A stretch of 64,000 nt of DNA from Enorma phocaeensis (GCF_016901575.1 NZ_JACJKQ010000002.1:62001-126000), one strand, 5' to 3'; counted from the stretch's first letter, positions 49,044 through 59,503 are shown. Notes: generated from the sequence alone by a model not told the origin. Made by a program: numbers and translations.

Positions 49044-50231
49044 CTATGCCTGTGCGACGTCGACCAGATAGAACTCGTCGTCGGGCATGGCGCCTCCCAC
49101 GCTCACGGGGTCGGCGTCTGCCAGCGTCTGGAGATAGCCCTCCAGCTTGCCGCGCATCGGCTCGCCGTACTCGCACACGATATGGCAATAGGGGATGGCG
49201 CGTTCGGCGACCGCGGCGTCGATGATCCCCGCCGCCTCGATGAGTTGAGCCGCCGTCTGCGGGTCGTCGTTCACGAAGGCGACCGACTGCTCATAGGCGC
49301 CCAAGAATTCCTCGACGGTCGCAGGGTTGTCTTCGGCGAACGCGCGCCTGACCACCGCCACGCCGGTGATGAGCGAGGCGTCGCTTCCCGCCTCCGCAGC
49401 GGCCTCGTCCCAGGCGTCGCTGAGGTCGACGGCGATGCGCGCCCCCTCGATCTTGGCGAGCGCGCTGGTCGCAAAGGGCTGCGGCAGCATGCACACGGCG
49501 GCGGCGTCCGCCTGAAGCGCCGCGAGGCATTCGGCGTGCTCGCTGTGCCACTCGATGGCGACGTCTGCGCCGGGCTCGAGACCATGTGCGCGCAAGACGT
49601 ACTCGAGGGCGTACTGGGGCGTCGAACCGCGTCCCGCGGAGTGGATGGTTTTGCCTGCGAGGTCATCCACGGACTGGATCGCCTCGCCCGCCTCGACGAT
49701 GTCGAGGACGCCGAGGGTGTTGATTGCGACCACGGCGATCGCGCCGTCGGTTTTCTGGTAGAGGGTCGCGGCGAGGTTTGCAGGCACGCAGAGGGCGTCG
49801 AGCTCGCCTTGGATGAGACGTGGGGCGAGCTCGTCCGCCGAGCCCGCGAGTGTGAACTCGTAGGTGTTGGCGAGCGAGCCGATGCCGGCGGGGTTGGTGC
49901 CGACAGGGCTGCCGCCGCCGTCTTCCGGCGCATCGATCGCCCCCACGTTGTCCATGAGGCCAACGAGGCCCATGCCGGTCGGGCCCGACAGCGCCCCGAT
50001 GCGCATGGTGGTCACGGCGTCGGGCGCCTCGGCGGATCCGGCGGGAGTGGAGGCGCTGCCGGCGCCGTGTTCGTTGCCGCTGCAGCCGGCAAGCGCCAGG
50101 CCGGCGAGGACGCCGAGACTGCCGGTGATGAGGGCGCGCCGAGAGACCGGTCGCCTCCCGAGCGAGCGCCTCATGGCCTCGGTGTCCCGCTGATCGTCTG
50201 CGCCGCTCCAAGCGCTTGCCTGTGTCCTCAT
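49044..50231 (-). CDS. Tat-exported lipoprotein, ABC solute-binding protein
   Basis: 395 residues from ATG 50231, preceded by gggaggttttcc. The N-terminus holds twin arginines (RRPVSRRALITGSLGVLAGL) and lipobox LAGC, indicating a Tat or Sec lipoprotein anchored outside. The mature part resembles NMT1/TauA-type binding proteins (ALSGPTGMGLVGLMDN, AGKTIHSAGRGSTPQYALEYVL). It feeds the fused permease-ATPase next to it and lies 26 nt after the hydrogenase gene, in the same operon. Ligand not identifiable. Confidence 0.88.
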   Translation of the reverse strand: MRTQASAWSGADDQRDTEAMRRSLGRRPVSRRALITGSLGVLAGLALAGCSGNEHGAGSASTPAGSAEAPDAVTTMRIGALSGPTGMGLVGLMDNVGAIDAPEDGGGSPVGTNPAGIGSLANTYEFTLAGSADELAPRLIQGELDALCVPANLAATLYQKTDGAIAVVAINTLGVLDIVEAGEAIQSVDDLAGKTIHSAGRGSTPQYALEYVLRAHGLEPGADVAIEWHSEHAECLAALQADAAAVCMLPQPFATSALAKIEGARIAVDLSDAWDEAAAEAGSDASLITGVAVVRRAFAEDNPATVEEFLGAYEQSVAFVNDDPQTAAQLIEAAGIIDAAVAERAIPYCHIVCEYGEPMRGKLEGYLQTLADADPVSVGGAMPDDEFYLVDVAQA

Positions 50232-50257
50232 GGAAAACCTCCCAGATATCCAATCCG

Positions 50258-52015
50258 TTATGCCTGCTGGCCGTCCGCCGTCACGCGGAACGGCATGCTC
50301 CATGCTGTGTGGTCGGAATGCAGCAGCCGCTCGGCGCGCTCCGACAGCGGCTCGCCGAGATATGTCTTATAGCATTCCTGAACGGCGGGGTTCTCGTGGC
50401 TGAAGCGCAGCTGGCTCGCGCGGTCGATGGCGCGAAGCGTGCCGCCTCGGTCTGCTGCGCGCTCCTCGCCCTCATGGATGGGCTGTCCGCCGCCTCCGAC
50501 GCAGCCGCCGGGGCAGGCCATGACCTCGACGAAGTCATAGTCGACCTCGCCGCGCTCTATGGCCCGGCACAGCGCGTCGGCGTTCTTGAGGCCGCTGGTC
50601 ACCGCGATGCGCAGCGTATGGCCCGCCAGGTCAAAGGTCTTTTCACGCCAGAGGCGGTCGGGTCCCTCGTGGCGAACCTCGCGGAAGGCGTCGACGTCGG
50701 GGTTCTCGCCCGTGGTCAGATAGTATGCCGAGCGCAGGGCCGCCTCCATGACGCCGCCCGTCACGCCAAAGATGTGTCCGGCTCCGGTGGCGACGCCCAG
50801 CGGGCGGTCGAACTCCTCTTCGTCGAGCAGGTCGACGTTGACGAAGCGGCTGCGCAGCTGGCGCGAGAGCTCGCGCACGGTGAGGACGGCGTCAACGTCG
50901 GGGCCGGCCTCGGTCGAATGCATGTCGGGGTAGGCGGCCTCCATCTTCTTTGCCACGCAGGGCATGTAGGAGACGACGAAGATGCGGGCGGGGTCGACGT
51001 CGAGCAGCTGCGCATAGTAGGTCTTGGCGAGCGCCCCGAAGATCTGCTGGGGAGACTTCGTGCTCGAGACGTGGCCCAGCAGGTTGGGATGGCGCTCTTT
51101 GATGAAGCGCACCCAGCCGGGGCAGCACGAGGTGAACATGGGGCCCTGCTCGCCCTTCGCAAGGCGATGCAGCAGCTCGCTTCCCTCTTCCATGATGGTG
51201 ACGTCGGCGGCGAAGTCCGTGTCGAAGACGTAGTCGAAGCCAAGGCGACGAATGGCGGCCACCATGCGGCCCACCGAAGGCGTGGTGCCCTTGAGGTCGA
51301 GCCCCTCGGCCCAAGATGTGCGTACGGCGGGGGCGACCTGGGCGATCACGATCTTTTCGGGGTCGTAGATGGCGTCAAAGACCTTTTGGGTGTCGTCGCG
51401 CTCGTGCAGGGCCCCTGTCGGGCAATGCGTGATGCACTGGCCGCAGTACGTGCAGTCGAGCTCGGCGGCTCCGTCGACATGGGCGCGAGATCCCGAGTCG
51501 ACCAGGTCCCATACGCCTAAGCCTTGGACCTTTTGGCAGGTGGAGACGCAGCGCAGGCACGAGATGCACTTGTCGGGCTCGCGAACCAGCGGGAAGCGCC
51601 CGTCGACGGCGTCGCCCGAGAGCTTGTTCTCGTAGGGAATCTCGTGGACGCAAAGCCGGTCGGTGAGCGCCTGGAGCTGGCAGGTGCCGTTGCGGAAGCA
51701 GGTGGGGCAACGGCGGTCGTGCCGCGACAGGATGAGCTGCAGGTTGGAGATGCGGGCACGACGTACGCGCGGGGTGTCGGTGTTGACCACCATGCCCTCT
51801 GCGACCTGGTTGTTGCAGGCCGCCACCAGGTGGTCGATGCCCTCGACCTCGACCAGGCACACGCGGCAGGCGCCGATCTCGTTGATCTCTTTCAGATAGC
51901 ACAGCGTGGGGATGTCGATATGATGCTCGCGCGCGGTCTCCAGAATGGTCGCGCCTTCGCGTGCCTGGATCTTCACGCCGTCGATGGTCATGGAGACCAT
52001 GCCGTTGCTTACCAT
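50258..52015 (-). CDS. hydA: [FeFe]-hydrogenase catalytic subunit
   Basis: 585 residues, cytosolic; reversible H2/proton interconversion. N-terminal [2Fe-2S] domain (CYLKEINEIGACRVCLVEV), then the His-cluster region HDRRCPTCFRNGTC, two [4Fe-4S] motifs (CISCLRCVSTCQ, CTYCGQCITHCP) and the H-cluster domain with all three signatures: TSCCPGW, MPCVAKKMEA and EVMACPGGCVGGGGQP. The arrangement is that of CpI-like modular enzymes. ATG 52015 follows cgggagg and overlaps the flavoprotein stop. Maturases HydE/F/G are not in the window. Confidence 0.96.
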   Translation of the reverse strand: MVSNGMVSMTIDGVKIQAREGATILETAREHHIDIPTLCYLKEINEIGACRVCLVEVEGIDHLVAACNNQVAEGMVVNTDTPRVRRARISNLQLILSRHDRRCPTCFRNGTCQLQALTDRLCVHEIPYENKLSGDAVDGRFPLVREPDKCISCLRCVSTCQKVQGLGVWDLVDSGSRAHVDGAAELDCTYCGQCITHCPTGALHERDDTQKVFDAIYDPEKIVIAQVAPAVRTSWAEGLDLKGTTPSVGRMVAAIRRLGFDYVFDTDFAADVTIMEEGSELLHRLAKGEQGPMFTSCCPGWVRFIKERHPNLLGHVSSTKSPQQIFGALAKTYYAQLLDVDPARIFVVSYMPCVAKKMEAAYPDMHSTEAGPDVDAVLTVRELSRQLRSRFVNVDLLDEEEFDRPLGVATGAGHIFGVTGGVMEAALRSAYYLTTGENPDVDAFREVRHEGPDRLWREKTFDLAGHTLRIAVTSGLKNADALCRAIERGEVDYDFVEVMACPGGCVGGGGQPIHEGEERAADRGGTLRAIDRASQLRFSHENPAVQECYKTYLGEPLSERAERLLHSDHTAWSMPFRVTADGQQA

Positions 52016-53835
52016 GCCGTCCTCCCGTTCTCATGCAGGATGCCGCAGCCAAAATGATCGCAGTTGAGGCAGCGGAGCGTCTCTTGGCGAATCTCTTGGT
52101 CCGAAAGCCCGAACTCCACCAGCTCGAAGTCGCGTCTCCGCTCTTCTGCAGGCCGTTCTCCCATGACGGAGCGGCCGCAGGGGACGCGGTCGTCGAGACG
52201 CGGGGCGGGCACGTCGATGTCGGGGTCGACGGTGTGGTGGAAGCCCAGGTAGGTGTCGATGGCGCGTGCGGCCTTCTTGCCGTCGGCGATGGACAAGATC
52301 ACGGTCGCGGGTCCGCGCATGCAGTCGCCGCCCGCAAAGACCCCCGGCATGCCGGGCACGCCCAGCTGGTCGTCGGTGTCCATGCGCTTCCAGGTGCACG
52401 GGACGCCTTCGGCCTCGAAGGGCTCGGACTGGATGTCTTGCCCGATGGCGATGATCACAACCTGGCAGGGGAACTCGACCGCCTCGCGCTCGGCGGTCAC
52501 CGGAGCCGGACGGCCGCGCTTCACGGGGCCGATGATCTGAGGCTGGGCCTTGAGGGCGCGTACCCGCCCGTCGCTATCGGTCAGGATTTCGAGAGGGGCC
52601 ATGAGCGAGGCGATCTCACAGCCGTCTGCCACGGTGCCGTCGATCTCTTCGGCGAGCGCGGTCATGTCGGCGACGCGACGTCGATAGACCACGGTGACGC
52701 TCTTGGCGCCCAGGCGCATGGCGGAGCGGGCCGCATCCATCGCTACGTTGCCGCCGCCGATGACGCAGACATCGAGTCCCGTGTAGTCGTCTGCGGCGCC
52801 TAGGCCGATGTTGCGCAGCATTTCCACCGCGGGCACCACGCCCGCGGCGTCCTCGCCTGCGATGCCGAGCTTCTTGTCGCCGTGTGCGCCGATGGCGAGA
52901 TAGACGGCGTCATAGTCGCGGCGCAGCGATGCGAGGGTGGCCTCGCTAGCGCCGTCGACCTGCTGGTCGAGAAGGATCTTCACGCCGGCGGCCTCGATGG
53001 AGGCGATCTCGTCGTCGAGGATGCTCTTGGGAAGGCGGTAGTTGGGGATGCCGTAGCGCAGCATGCCGCCGGCCTTCTCGCGCTGCTCATAGACGGTGAC
53101 GTCATGGCCCCAGCGTGAGAGGAAGTAGGCGCAGGTGAGTCCAGATGGGCCGGCGCCTACGACTGCCACGCGCTTGCCCGAGGCCGCCTCACGGCTCGTG
53201 GCGCGCGGCGCGCCGGCGTGGTCTACCGCGTAGCGCTTGATGCCGCGGATGTTTACCGCGTCGTCCACCATGGTGCGACGGCAGGTCTCCTCACAGGGAT
53301 GTTCGCAGATGTAGGCGCATGCGCTGGGGAAGGGGTTGTCTTTGCGGATGAGCTCCACCGCCTCGTCGAATCGGCCTGCCGCGGTGAGTGCGATGTATCC
53401 GGGGATGTCGACGTGCGCGGGGCACGAGACCACGCAGGGCACGCCCTGGCTGGTCGCACGCAGGCACTTGCCGGTGGAGGCGTGATACTCGAAGTCGTCG
53501 CGGAAGGCCTTGACCGACATGAGCACCTGCTCGGCGGCCTGATATCCCACCGCGCAGTCCGAGCTCACCCGGATCTGCTCCGCAAGGTCTTCCAGGAGCT
53601 CGATGGCGCCCGGGGCGGCGGAGCCGTCGATGATCTTCTCGAGCATTTCGGTCATGGCGCCCAGACCCACGCGGCACGGCGTGCACTTGCCGCAGCTTTG
53701 GGCATGCGCGACGCCCACGAGCGCGCGGGTCATGTCCACCGGGCAAGTTCCGCGGGCATTGGCTCCCAGCCTGCGGCTGGTATTCGAGCACATCTCGCCC
53801 AGGGCGCCGTACGAGCTGTCGTTCTCAAATGGCAT
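52009..53835 (-). CDS. NuoF Fe-S domain fused to GltD-like NAD(P)H flavoprotein
   Basis: 608 residues. Residues ~1-120 match the C-terminal Fe-S region of NuoF (SCGKCTPCRVGL and a distal Cys) without the NADH/FMN domain. Then come the Cys-rich domain shared by GltD and dihydropyrimidine dehydrogenase (PCVVSCPAHVDIPGYI, CEHPCEETCRR), FAD-binding VAVVGAGPSGLTCAYFL and NAD(P)-binding VCVIGGGNVAMDAARSAMRLG. A C-terminal CLNCDHFGCG adds a cysteine cluster. It probably shuttles electrons between NAD(P)H and the hydrogenase encoded directly downstream with a 7-nt overlap. ATG after aaggaggga. Confidence 0.9.
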   Translation of the reverse strand: MPFENDSSYGALGEMCSNTSRRLGANARGTCPVDMTRALVGVAHAQSCGKCTPCRVGLGAMTEMLEKIIDGSAAPGAIELLEDLAEQIRVSSDCAVGYQAAEQVLMSVKAFRDDFEYHASTGKCLRATSQGVPCVVSCPAHVDIPGYIALTAAGRFDEAVELIRKDNPFPSACAYICEHPCEETCRRTMVDDAVNIRGIKRYAVDHAGAPRATSREAASGKRVAVVGAGPSGLTCAYFLSRWGHDVTVYEQREKAGGMLRYGIPNYRLPKSILDDEIASIEAAGVKILLDQQVDGASEATLASLRRDYDAVYLAIGAHGDKKLGIAGEDAAGVVPAVEMLRNIGLGAADDYTGLDVCVIGGGNVAMDAARSAMRLGAKSVTVVYRRRVADMTALAEEIDGTVADGCEIASLMAPLEILTDSDGRVRALKAQPQIIGPVKRGRPAPVTAEREAVEFPCQVVIIAIGQDIQSEPFEAEGVPCTWKRMDTDDQLGVPGMPGVFAGGDCMRGPATVILSIADGKKAARAIDTYLGFHHTVDPDIDVPAPRLDDRVPCGRSVMGERPAEERRRDFELVEFGLSDQEIRQETLRCLNCDHFGCGILHENGRTAW

Positions 53836-54124
53836 AACGGTCCCTCCTTGTCATCATCTGCGGACGCGGCGATACGTCTGCATGGATGTCGCCCATTGGT
53901 GCCTTCAAGATATTGATGAGCTTGATTGACAGTAAGAAATTATTATCACACTCAAATGTATATACCACTTCTCACGATAGGCCAAACCGGTGAGAAGTCA
54001 CGGGGAGGTGGGTGAGCGGTCGGGTGCCACTCGTAAAAGGTGCGGCGGGCGCCTTCGACGCCTTCGGATACGGGAAGGATTGCGGGGCAACGGCTTCCGG
54101 CAGCCTCTTTTTGTCTCGAGATTT
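53836..54124 (-). other. upstream region of the hydrogenase operon
   Basis: 289 nt without a gene. A strongly A/T-rich block at 53910-53980 contrasts with the GC-rich surroundings and probably holds the minus-strand promoter (TTGAGT, GATAAT and TACTGT-like hexamers are present, but no pair has ideal spacing). No Rex-type palindrome was recognised. Confidence 0.5.
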
Positions 54125-54268
54125 CAACTCGCTTCGGTTTTATGCAGATTTTTCTCGATGCGCCGAGTAGAGGCATGTTTTTAACAACAAAACCCCAGGA
54201 TTCAGAGCCTCAATTGTTGGCTCTGCTCGACGAGTCGGAAATTATCTGCATAAAACCGAAGCGAGTTG
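54125..54268. repeat. 144-bp inverted-repeat element, intact copy
   Basis: Perfect 25-bp terminal inverted repeats: the left starts caactcgcttcggttttatg (54125-54149) and the right is its complement (54244-54268). The interior has further partial inverted similarity and no coding capacity. It aligns with the IS-interrupted copy at 18217-19813. It lies between the divergently oriented hydrogenase upstream region and the 3' end of the HAD gene. No clear target duplication was identified. Confidence 0.85.
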
Positions 54269-54351
54269 TTTTTGAAAGCGCCCGCTTCCCCAGCAACGAC
54301 CTCGGGAGTTGCTCGAATGGTGCCGTCGGCTCCATGCGGCTCGGCATCTCG

Positions 54352-55173
54352 CTATAGCGACACGCCGAGCCGGTCCAACACGAAGCGTCCCACGCCGGCG
54401 TCGTCGTTCGACATGGCGACGACGTCTGCGGCGGCGCGCACCTCGGGTTCGGCGTTTGCCACGGCGACGCCGGTGCCGGCGGCCTTGATCATCGAGATGT
54501 CGTTGATATTGTCGCCAAAGCCGAGCGCGTCCTCGCGAGGTATGCCCAGATGCCCGCAGAGCCACGTGAGGGCGGCTCCCTTGGTGGCATCGCGGTCCGA
54601 TACCTCGATGTTGTTTGCGTACGAGCGCACCACGGCCACGCTCTGATCACAACGGACCGCCTCTTCGATGGCGTCGCGATCGGCGGGGTCGCGCCAATAG
54701 ACGCCTACGCGCTCGATATGCCCGAGCGAGTGGGCGAATTCGACGGGGTCTCCCTCAAAGGGCGTGCGCGTCGAGCGCATGGATCCCAGCACGTAGGGGT
54801 CGCTCACAAACTCGGGCAGCCGTTCGATCTGTTCGCAAAGCATGTAGTCATGGCCGTCGGCGAAGAAGTCGAACACGACGTCGTGTCCCTGGGCAAGTCT
54901 AAAGAACCACAGGGCGCGCTCCAGCCCGAGGTCGACGCGATGCAGGGCTTTGCCGCTGGCAAGGTCGCTCACCAGCGCCCCGTTTGCGGAGACGGCATAG
55001 TGGACGGCGGGATGCTGCAAGATCTCGGGAACGATGCCCATGAGCGGCCTGCCCGAGCAGGGCACGAACTCGATGCCGCGTGCGGCGAGCTCGTCGAGCG
55101 CCTGGCGGTTGATCGGGGTGATGCGTTTGTGCGAGTCAAAGAAGGTGCCATCAAGGTCTGAGAACACAATCAT
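54352..55173 (-). CDS. Cof-type HAD-superfamily phosphatase
   Basis: 273 residues. HAD motif I SDLDGTFFDS, motif II in PCSGRPL, motif III Lys in DATKGAALTWL, motif IV GFGDNINDISMI: a class IIB (Cof) phosphatase acting on small phosphorylated metabolites. ATG 55173 (MIVFSDLDG) follows taaggac; the upstream extension is not conserved. Twenty-eight nt after citrate synthase on the same strand. Confidence 0.9.
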   Translation of the reverse strand: MIVFSDLDGTFFDSHKRITPINRQALDELAARGIEFVPCSGRPLMGIVPEILQHPAVHYAVSANGALVSDLASGKALHRVDLGLERALWFFRLAQGHDVVFDFFADGHDYMLCEQIERLPEFVSDPYVLGSMRSTRTPFEGDPVEFAHSLGHIERVGVYWRDPADRDAIEEAVRCDQSVAVVRSYANNIEVSDRDATKGAALTWLCGHLGIPREDALGFGDNINDISMIKAAGTGVAVANAEPEVRAAADVVAMSNDDAGVGRFVLDRLGVSL

Positions 55174-55201
55174 GGATGCGGTCCTTAGGTGAGCGCGCTG
55201 C

Positions 55202-56614
55202 TCAGTGACGGTCGGCGATGGGCACATAGGTCACGTCGTCCATGACCGAGTTATACGCGGGGCGGATGATTCGGTGCGCGCCATACAGCTCTTCCATGCG
55301 ATGTGCCGCCCAGCCGGCCATGCGGGCCACGGCGAACAGCGGCGTATACAGGGTTTCGGGCACGCCGAGGATATTGTAGATGAAGCCCGTGTACAGGTCG
55401 ATGTTCGCGCAGATCGGCTTCGTGGTGCCGCGCACGTCGCGCATGACCTCGGGGGCGAGCCGCTCGATGCGCTCGATGAGCGCGAACTCCTCGCCCTTGC
55501 CCTTGGTTTGGGCGAGGCTGCGCGCATAGCGCTTGCAAATCTGCGCGCGCGGGTCTGAAAGGGTGTAGATGGCGTGTCCCATGCCGTAGATGAGGCCGGA
55601 CCCGTCGAAGGCCTCGCGGCGGAGGATCTTTGCGAGATATGCCGCGACCTCGTCGTCGTCATCCCAGTGCTCCACATGCTCGCGGATGTCGGCATGCATG
55701 CGCGTGACCTGGGAGTTCGCACCGCCGTGGCGGGGGCCCTTGAGCGAGCCGATGGCCGCGGCGTAGGCGGAGTATGCGTCGGTCGCCGAGGATGAGAGCA
55801 CGCGGCAGGCAAAGGTGGAGTTGTTGCCGCCGCCGTGCTCGGCGTGCAGCATGAGCATGACGTCGAGGAGCATGGCCTCTTCGTGCGTGAAGTCGGGGCC
55901 GCCGCGCAGCACCTCGAGGATGGCCTCTGCCATCGAAGACGAGGCGTTGGGCGCCGGGACCACCACGCGGACGCCGCTCGTCTCCGCCTCGTGGGTGATG
56001 TGCGCGATCGCGGCGATGCGTGGGAGTCGCGCAAGCAGCGAGAGGGCCACGTCGATCTCGTGCGGGGCGGAGGTGTCGTCAGGGGTTTCGTCGAAGGCGT
56101 ACAGCAGCAGCACCGCGCGCTGCAGCACGTTCATGATGCTCTTCGATTTGGTGGTGATGGGGAACTCGGAGATGTACTCGTCTTCGAGCAGGCGGAGCCC
56201 GCCGATACGGGCACCGATGCTCTCGAGCTCGTCGTAGCGGGGGAGCGCCCCGGTGAGCAGCAGGTAGGCAAGCTCCTCGTAGCCGAACCGGTCCTCGGCG
56301 TGCGCGTTGTCGATAAGGTCGGCGATGTCGTAGCCGCAGATGGTGAGCTTGCCCTCGTCGGGGATGAATTTGCCGTCTTCCTTGCGGTAGCCATGCACGT
56401 CCGAGATGCGGGTGAGGCCCGCCACCACGCCCGAGCCGTCGGCGTTGCGCAGGCCGCGCTTCACGTCGTGCTCGCGGAAGAGCTCCTCGTCATAGGGCTC
56501 CATCGACGCGCCGGTGTACAGGCGCGTCGAGGCGGGCGAGATGCGGCGCGATTTTGCGAAGTCCTGCGTACGTCGCTGGTATACGGTGCTGTGGTTGTAA
56601 TACTGGTCGATCAC
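55202..56614 (-). CDS. citrate (or 2-methylcitrate) synthase family
   Basis: 470 residues; condenses oxaloacetate with acetyl-CoA or a related acyl-CoA. Catalytic regions are present: LMLHAEHGGGNNSTF (first His), GPRHGGAN and GMGHAIYTLSDPRA (second His and Asp area). The sequence type is that of anaerobic Firmicutes/Coriobacteria enzymes, somewhat longer than the usual 370-430. GTG 56614 is set by gggaggcgg upstream. No other TCA gene is nearby, consistent with a partial, glutamate-directed branch. Confidence 0.88.
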   Translation of the reverse strand: MIDQYYNHSTVYQRRTQDFAKSRRISPASTRLYTGASMEPYDEELFREHDVKRGLRNADGSGVVAGLTRISDVHGYRKEDGKFIPDEGKLTICGYDIADLIDNAHAEDRFGYEELAYLLLTGALPRYDELESIGARIGGLRLLEDEYISEFPITTKSKSIMNVLQRAVLLLYAFDETPDDTSAPHEIDVALSLLARLPRIAAIAHITHEAETSGVRVVVPAPNASSSMAEAILEVLRGGPDFTHEEAMLLDVMLMLHAEHGGGNNSTFACRVLSSSATDAYSAYAAAIGSLKGPRHGGANSQVTRMHADIREHVEHWDDDDEVAAYLAKILRREAFDGSGLIYGMGHAIYTLSDPRAQICKRYARSLAQTKGKGEEFALIERIERLAPEVMRDVRGTTKPICANIDLYTGFIYNILGVPETLYTPLFAVARMAGWAAHRMEELYGAHRIIRPAYNSVMDDVTYVPIADRH

Positions 56615-56742
56615 AGCCGCCTCCCATCCTTGAGTCCCTATGGTTGTAGCGAACTGGGCGCCATCAGGTGGCGTCTGGAGCCCTGTGTGGCTTGCGTCAG
56701 ATTATGAAAGCGGAGCGCTCGGGCTCCGCTTGCGGCATCGCC

Positions 56743-57030
56743 TTACAGGCGATACATGAAGTTGAAGACGTCCTCGCGCTGGATCTGCACCGTGACGCCG
56801 ATCTCGTCGCCGGCTTCGACGAGCTTCTCTTGCAGCTGCGTGAAGTCGAGCGAGGAAGAGCCCATGTCGGCGAGCATGGTCATGGTGAAGATGTCCTCGA
56901 TGATGCTCTGCGTGATATCACGGATATCGACCGTCGCCTCGCCGAGAACGCGCGAGATGCTGGCGACGATGCCGGGGCGGTTCTTGCCGAGGACGGTGAT
57001 GACGATACGGTTCGAGGCGAGGTCGGCCAT
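56743..57030 (-). CDS. ACT domain protein (UPF0237 type)
   Basis: 95 residues, one ACT domain and nothing else: RIVITVLGKNRPGIVASISRVLGEATVDIRDITQSI. Such stand-alone proteins are small amino-acid or ligand sensors of unclear target. ATG 57030 (MADLASNR) follows gaaaggacc; an upstream extension to 57171 is not conserved. It is 128 nt upstream of citrate synthase in the same direction, so possibly in one transcript. Confidence 0.88.
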   Translation of the reverse strand: MADLASNRIVITVLGKNRPGIVASISRVLGEATVDIRDITQSIIEDIFTMTMLADMGSSSLDFTQLQEKLVEAGDEIGVTVQIQREDVFNFMYRL

Positions 57031-57387
57031 GGTGGTCCTTTCTGGTAGGCGGGGCGAGCCCGACGGAGGTGGGGCCGGGAGACCGGCAGGTTCCCGGGCT
57101 CGCCGGCGACCTGCGCCTGCGAGATTCAAGTAGCGCCTCCTGTGCCGAGACATCGGCGGTGGGCGATACACGTATTCGACATTGTACCCATGCTGTCGAG
57201 CCCTTCATTCGCGCTGGTCCCGATGACACACGCAGGTAACACACATGTGAACGTGCATTAAGGAGGCTGTACGCCGTGAGCGGCGGGGATGTGCCGGTGA
57301 GCGGTCGTAAGGAACAAAAACGTCTGGCTGCTCACAAATAATTCTTGAAGTGCGTCCTCGGGACGCTTGCACGTAAACTACATCTGA

Positions 57388-57417
57388 GAGGTTGTTACTC
57401 CCCAAGAGGCATCATTC
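57388..57417 (+). promoter_or_regulatory. RAT-like antiterminator target in leader
   Basis: ggttgttactc (from 57390) and aggca (57406-57412) match the two conserved strands of ribonucleic antiterminator targets bound by BglG/LicT CAT domains; the closing AAAACC strand is degenerate here. Its place just upstream of a CAT-domain gene and a beta-glucosidase supports the call. Confidence 0.5.
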
Positions 57418-57424
57418 GCAGTTG

Positions 57425-57484
57425 TGTCCGCTCCACGCGGCTCCCACAGGGTTCCGGGTGGAGGCAGCTCATAATGTGCGGACA
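57425..57484 (+). repeat. leader hairpins after the RAT-like site
   Basis: tgtccgc (57425-57431) with gcggaca (57478-57484), enclosing ctccac (57431-57436) with gtggag (57458-57463). They could be the terminator side of the attenuator; a TTTTTT run appears only later (about 57513), next to the start codon. Confidence 0.45.
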
Positions 57485-57519
57485 GCTCGCGGTGATGTGT
57501 TCGATAGGGGAGTTTTTTC

Positions 57520-59320
<1,801 letters not shown>

Positions 59321-59331
59321 AAGGGGATCTG

Positions 59332-59445
59332 ATGATCATGGGACTGTTCGACATGTTCAAGAAGAAGGAAGCGCCCGCCCCCGCCGCGCCGGCGACGCCG
59401 CCCTCCGTGGCCGCCGAGGCCGCCGTCGTCCGCTGCGCGAAGTAG
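59332..59445 (+). CDS. tiny ORF after bglA; possible truncated PTS EIIA
   Basis: 37 codons, MIMGLFDMFKKKEAPAPAAP then Ala/Val-rich to a stop after RCAK. A strong aagggg site precedes ATG 59332 (or 59338). MGLFDMFKKKE followed by a Pro/Ala linker resembles the N-terminus of stand-alone glucose-type EIIA proteins, which would continue for ~150 residues; here a terminator follows. Either an EIIA remnant or a small peptide. Confidence 0.4.
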   Translation: MIMGLFDMFKKKEAPAPAAPATPPSVAAEAAVVRCAK

Positions 59446-59469
59446 GCTCCCCCCGCGCACAAGGGTCCC

Positions 59470-59503
59470 GCCGCCGGGTGCCACGCGCGCCCGGCGGCTT
59501 TTT
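59470..59503 (+). terminator. intrinsic terminator of the bgl locus
   Basis: gccgccggg (59470-59478) with cccggcggc (59490-59498), then TTTTT. An outer gcgcacaa/ttgtgcgc pairing makes the hairpin longer. Ends 58 nt after the tiny ORF. Confidence 0.9.

Larger units (their letters stand above)
57172..57519 (+). other. leader region of the beta-glucoside locus
   Basis: 348 nt between the ACT gene and the truncated antiterminator. It contains a degenerate RAT-like sequence at 57388-57417 and inverted repeats at 57425-57484. No gene seen. Confidence 0.6.
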
